The notes beneath the pieces are model-generated. The model had not been told where the DNA came from and did not search any database. It saw only the letters and a program-made list of their open reading frames with translations. This document shows, piece after piece, positions 60,830 to 64,000 of a DNA stretch of 64,000 bases. The stretch lies in NCBI GenBank assembly GCA_016124655.1, contig WGNI01000003.1, forward strand, positions 124,001 to 188,000. Reading direction: 5' to 3'. The stretch's first letter is position 1; every line of letters begins with the position of its first letter. The stretch comes from Alphaproteobacteria bacterium (GTDB taxonomy: Bacteria; Pseudomonadota; Alphaproteobacteria; Caulobacterales; Aquidulcibacteraceae). Position numbers and translations under genes: made by a program.

Positions 60830-61291
60830 ATGGGCCGTATTGATGATCGCCTCGCGCAATTGGGCGTGACCCTGCCGACGCCGCCGGCGCCTGTGGCCGC
60901 CTATGTGCCGTTCGTGCAGGCGGGCAAGCTTGTGCACATTTCCGGGCAGGTTTCCGTTGACGCGTCCGGCGGGATCAAAGGCAAGCTCGGCGCCGGCGTC
61001 ACGCTGGGGCAAGGCCAGGCGGCCGCACGCCTGTGCGGGCTCAATCTCCTGGCGCAGATGAAAGCGGCCTGCGGCGGCGACCTCGACCGCGTCGCGCGCA
61101 TCGTCAAGCTGGGCGGCTTTGTGAATGTCGCGCCGGACTTCGATCCCATTCCGCAGGTCATCAATGGCTGCTCGGAGCTGATGGTCGACGTGTTCGGCGA
61201 TTTAGGACGCCATGCCCGTTCTGCAGTCGGCGTCGCGAATTTGCCGCTGGGCTTCGCGGTGGAAGTCGACGCCGTCATCGAGGTGACCTAA
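60830..61291 (+). CDS. RidA/YjgF family protein
   Basis: The 153-residue protein has the RidA fold: VPFVQAGKLVHISGQVSVDA, the LGQGQAAARLCGLNLLAQMKAACGGDLD helix, VARIVKLGGFVNVAPDFD and GRHARSAVGVANLPLGFAVEVD. Members of this YER057c/UK114-like branch deaminate reactive enamines or imines. The start MGRIDDRLAQLG follows GGGAG by 9 nt; a longer frame upstream lacks similarity and runs into the TIR promoter region. It is divergent from the TIR/SLOG operon; the shared gap has an AT-rich patch at 60699-60731 that probably contains promoters. Confidence 0.9.
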   Translation: MGRIDDRLAQLGVTLPTPPAPVAAYVPFVQAGKLVHISGQVSVDASGGIKGKLGAGVTLGQGQAAARLCGLNLLAQMKAACGGDLDRVARIVKLGGFVNVAPDFDPIPQVINGCSELMVDVFGDLGRHARSAVGVANLPLGFAVEVDAVIEVT

Positions 61292-61301
61292 CTTCGCTTC
61301 A

Positions 61302-62465
61302 ATGGACGGCGCAGGCGCACTGGCGATCTCGGTTGCAAACAGCCTGTCCGAGGTTTCGCCCGCGGCGTGGAACGCCGTCGCCAATCCGCCAGGCGCGGCG
61401 TTCGATCCCTTCCTCACCTGGGAATTCTTGGAAGCGCTGGAGCGCTCCGGCAGCGCCACCGCGCGCACCGGCTGGGCCCCGGCGCACGTCTTGGCGCACG
61501 AAGCCGGCGCGCTCGTCGCCGCGATGCCGCTTTATCTGAAAAGCCATTCCTACGGCGAATACGTGTTCGACCATTCCTGGGCCGACGCGATGATGCGCGC
61601 CGGCGGGCGCTATTATCCCAAGCTGCAATGCGCGGTGCCGTTCACGCCCGCCACCGGGCGCCGGTTGCTGACCTGCGACGCAAGCCCCGACCGCGAACGC
61701 GCGCTCATCAATGGCGCGCTGGAGCTGATGCGCCAGGCCAAGGCCTCATCGCTGCACATCACCTTTCCCACCCATGCGGAATGGTCGCGCCTGCGCGCTT
61801 TGGGCCTGCTCGCGCGCACCGGCGTGCAATTCCATTGGAGCAATCAGGGCTACGCGACCTACGCCGATTTCCTGGCCGCGCTGTCCTCCCAGAAGCGCAA
61901 GAATTTGCGCAAGGAACGCGCCCGCGCCGTCGAAGGCCTCACCATTCGCCGCCTCGTCGGCGCCGACATTCACGAACGCGACTGGGATTTCTTTTTCCGC
62001 TGCTACATGGACACCGGCTCGCGCAAATGGGGCTCGCCCTATCTCAACCGCGAGGCCTTCTCCCTGCTCGGCGAACGCTTGGCCGACCACATCCTGCTGC
62101 TCGTGGCCGAGCGCGCCGGACGCCCGATCGCGTCGGCGCTTAATTTCATCGGATCGGAAACTTTATTCGGCCGCTACTGGGGCTGCGTCGATCACGTCGA
62201 CTTTCTGCACTTTGAACTCTGCTACCATCAGGCCATCGACTTCGCGATCGAGCGCGGCCTGGCGCGCGTCGAGGCCGGCGCGCAAGGCGAGCACAAACTC
62301 GCCCGCGGCTACGCGCCCACCGAGATCTATTCCGCCCACGCCATCGCCCATGCCGGGCTGCGCGACGCCATCGCCAGCTATCTCGCCAGCGAGCGCCCCG
62401 CCATCGCGGAAGAGGTGGAGTATCTCGCCGGCCATGCCCCGTTCCGGCGCGACGGCGGCGAATAG
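61302..62465 (+). CDS. GNAT-like acyltransferase of the COG3146 type
   Basis: The 387-residue protein reads as two GNAT-like halves, as in the COG3146/FemAB-related family: LTWEFLEALERSGSATARTGW near the start, YGEYVFDHSWADAMMRAGGRYYPKLQCAVPFTPATGRRLL, QKRKNLRKERARA, and the end EHKLARGYAPTEIYSAH. It may transfer an acyl or aminoacyl group, but the substrate is unknown. It is 10 bp behind the RidA gene on the same strand. Confidence 0.88.
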   Translation: MDGAGALAISVANSLSEVSPAAWNAVANPPGAAFDPFLTWEFLEALERSGSATARTGWAPAHVLAHEAGALVAAMPLYLKSHSYGEYVFDHSWADAMMRAGGRYYPKLQCAVPFTPATGRRLLTCDASPDRERALINGALELMRQAKASSLHITFPTHAEWSRLRALGLLARTGVQFHWSNQGYATYADFLAALSSQKRKNLRKERARAVEGLTIRRLVGADIHERDWDFFFRCYMDTGSRKWGSPYLNREAFSLLGERLADHILLLVAERAGRPIASALNFIGSETLFGRYWGCVDHVDFLHFELCYHQAIDFAIERGLARVEAGAQGEHKLARGYAPTEIYSAHAIAHAGLRDAIASYLASERPAIAEEVEYLAGHAPFRRDGGE

Positions 62466-62509
62466 GCCGCGGCAGCGCTTTAATCTTTGTTCAACCTGTG
62501 CGCGCAACA

Positions 62510-63205
62510 ATGTCGCATCTCTACTCCAGGCCGGACGCGCCCACCATGCACGCTGCGTTGATTGCCGAAGACGAAGCCGATCGTCTCGCCACCCTTGAAG
62601 CGCTCTCCATCCTCGACACCGCCCCCGAACCCCTGTTTGACGCGCTTGTGGGCATGACCGCTGCGGCCGCGCAGGCGCCCATCGCCATGGTCTCACTCGT
62701 CGATTTCGACCGCCAATGGTTCAAGGCGCGGTGCGGCGTGGAGACCCACGAGACCGAGCGCAGAGTCGCCTTCTGCGCCCACGCGATCCTGTCGGACCAG
62801 CCGCTGGTCGTGCCCGACGCACGTCTCGATCCGCGCTTTTGCGACAATCCCCTGGTGCTCGGCCCGCCTCATTTGCGCGCCTATCTGGGCGCCCCGCTGA
62901 TCGCCGCCAACGGACGCCGCATCGGCACGCTCTGCGCCGTCGATACCGCGCCCCACGCCTGGAGCGCGGACGACGTCGACCGGATGCAGCGCCTCGCCGC
63001 GCTGACCACGCGGCTCATGGAGCTGCGCATCGAAGCGCCGGACGCGCATGAACGCCTCTCATTCGAAGCCTGCGGCGCGTGCATGCGCATACGCGTGGGC
63101 GGCGAGGGCTGGCATGATGTGGACGGCGCCATCGAAAGCCTTGGCGAGACCGCCGACATGACCATCGCGCTGTGCGACGAGTGCGAAGCCGGGATGGCCG
63201 CTTAA
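62510..63205 (+). CDS. GAF-domain protein
   Basis: The 231-residue protein contains a GAF domain (about residues 20-165: RLATLEALSILDTAPEPLFDALVGM, VSLVDFDRQWFKARCGVE, FCAHAILSDQPLVVPDARLD, YLGAPLIAANGRRIGTLCAVD), a small-molecule sensor often found before kinases or cyclases. No output domain is fused; the last ~55 residues have paired cysteines (EACGACMRIRVGG, CDECEAG) that could bind a metal. The ATG at 62510 is favoured, but GTG 62498 and ATG 62546 are alternatives. Confidence 0.85.
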   Translation: MSHLYSRPDAPTMHAALIAEDEADRLATLEALSILDTAPEPLFDALVGMTAAAAQAPIAMVSLVDFDRQWFKARCGVETHETERRVAFCAHAILSDQPLVVPDARLDPRFCDNPLVLGPPHLRAYLGAPLIAANGRRIGTLCAVDTAPHAWSADDVDRMQRLAALTTRLMELRIEAPDAHERLSFEACGACMRIRVGGEGWHDVDGAIESLGETADMTIALCDECEAGMAA

Positions 63206-63257
63206 GCCTTCGCGCAACCGCAACCTTCATGCTACAGCGCGCATCTGGAGATGCGCG

Positions 63258-63692
63258 ATGAGTCTGCACGGTCCCTACGACGACAACAACATCTTCGCCA
63301 AGATCCTGCGCGGCGACATGCCCGCGGTGAAAGTGTTTGAAGATGATGTCGCGCTCGCCTTTCTCGACATCTTCCCCCAATCGCGCGGCCACACGCTGGT
63401 GATCCCCAAGCATGTGCGCGCGCGCAACCTGCTCGAAATGCCCGCCGATGCGCTGGGCCCCTACATGCTGCGCGTACAACACATCGCCAAAGCGGTGGAG
63501 GCGGCGCTGAAGCCCGACGGCGTGTTCGTCGCCCAGTTCAACGGCGCGCCGGCCGGGCAAACCATCTTCCATCTCCACTTTCACATCATTCCGCGCTGGG
63601 ACAACGAAGCCATGAAGGGACACGGCCAGGCGCCGAAGGCCGATATGGATGCGCTCAACGCGCTCGCCGCGCAGATCAAGGCCGCGCTGTGA
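63258..63692 (+). CDS. HIT family hydrolase
   Basis: The 144-residue protein has the histidine triad HLHFHIIPRWD at residues 102-112 and N-terminal KILRGDMPAVKVFEDDVALAFLD, as in HIT/Hint-type hydrolases that split AMP-linked compounds. The length is normal. The lipoprotein gene that follows overlaps its stop (GTGA). Confidence 0.93.
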   Translation: MSLHGPYDDNNIFAKILRGDMPAVKVFEDDVALAFLDIFPQSRGHTLVIPKHVRARNLLEMPADALGPYMLRVQHIAKAVEAALKPDGVFVAQFNGAPAGQTIFHLHFHIIPRWDNEAMKGHGQAPKADMDALNALAAQIKAAL

Positions 63693-64000
63693 ACGGTGCG
63701 CGCGCGCTGGCCTGCACGGCGCTCTTGGCGCTGTCGGCGTGCGCCAGTCCGCGCGCGGACCGCGACTGGTATCCCTATCTCGCGCCCACCGCGCACGCGA
63801 CTGCGGACGCAGAGCGCTTTGCCGTGCGGCCCGTCAGCGATTGGTCGTATGCGGGCGCGGGCCCGACCGCTGAAACCTACACCGAGGCATCTTTCACATA
63901 TGCGGATTTGCGCACTGTGTGGTTTGTGCTCGAGCCCCAGCCCGGCTCGAAGCTGGCGGCGCACACGTTCCTGATGTTCGAGTTTACCGGCGATCGTTTG
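63689..64000 (+). CDS. Lipoprotein, N-terminal part (cut by window edge)
   Basis: The frame opens with GTG overlapping the HIT stop and codes for a signal peptide with the lipobox LSAC (VNGARALACTALLALSAC). The mature part goes on with SPRADRDWYPYLAPTAHA and reads VWFVLEPQPGSKLAAHTFLM near the edge. The visible part looks like the start of a DUF4105-type envelope protein, but this is a tentative match. The remaining sequence lies outside the window. Confidence 0.75.
   Translation, partial: MNGARALACTALLALSACASPRADRDWYPYLAPTAHATADAERFAVRPVSDWSYAGAGPTAETYTEASFTYADLRTVWFVLEPQPGSKLAAHTFLMFEFTGDRL

Noticed and set aside
1-64000. CRISPR array, prophage or integrase-bounded island
   Set aside because: No regularly spaced direct repeats, phage structural genes, integrase or transposase could be found; the accessory loci are small and gene-by-gene.

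Overview
The window is a high-GC, gene-dense stretch of an alphaproteobacterial chromosome, most likely from the Caulobacterales (Caulobacteraceae or Hyphomonadaceae-like). This is inferred from the divK-pleD-rpmG block, a separate gatCA and gatB, DUF1289 and DUF3126 proteins, a TonB-dependent receptor with catabolic genes, and the gene order pyrB-pyrC-plsY-dprA-topA-rnr-nudix-MFS-rpmG-pleD-divK-dinB. No tRNA, rRNA, CRISPR array or transposase was found. No gene-free gap exceeds 300 bp.

Layout. 1-8 kb (mostly minus strand): fatty-acid degradation genes (three acyl-CoA dehydrogenases, one cut by the window edge, and a crotonase), an alkylation-repair pair (ogt and an Ada-AlkA fusion), and a retron between two acyl-CoA dehydrogenases. 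8-10.6 kb: DUF1289, small membrane proteins and dusA. 10.7-22.9 kb: a catabolic region with an isochorismatase-type hydrolase, a GntR/FCD regulator, a TonB-dependent receptor, a class III CoA-transferase, an HMG-CoA-lyase-like enzyme, hydantoinase/oxoprolinase A and B subunits, a signal-bearing aminotransferase and a TauE/SafE exporter. Two near-identical palindromes with core TTGTATACAA in the promoters of this region point to control by the GntR regulator. 23-40 kb: a mixed region (alpha/beta hydrolase, double TetR regulator, gatB, a Cys-repeat secreted protein, an ECF sigma factor, GMC oxidoreductase, PilZ and GYF proteins, gamma carbonic anhydrase, phoH, gatCA, ruvX, AEC transporter). 40-57 kb: core housekeeping genes for pyrimidine synthesis, phospholipid synthesis, DNA uptake and processing, topoisomerase, RNase R, cell-cycle signalling and DNA polymerase IV. 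57-60.7 kb: a two-gene TIR/SLOG-transmembrane cassette on the minus strand right behind dinB. 60.8-64 kb: RidA, a GNAT-like protein, GAF, HIT and a truncated lipoprotein gene.

Two loci look like immune or conflict systems. The first is a retron whose reverse transcriptase is fused to a TIR domain. Upstream lie a sigma70-like promoter, a1/a2 repeats, an msr-like hairpin and a perfect 15-bp msd hairpin in about 118 nt, and the a2 repeat contains the RT start codon. The second is an overlapping gene pair encoding TIR-TM-FGE and SLOG-4TM proteins, a plausible NAD-depleting or membrane-perforating module that I cannot match to a named system. A third candidate is a 475-bp cassette of one DUF559 endonuclease-like gene bounded by inverted ~50-bp palindromic repeats, similar in outline to a RAYT/REP arrangement. 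All assignments come from reading motifs and context; no database search was run.
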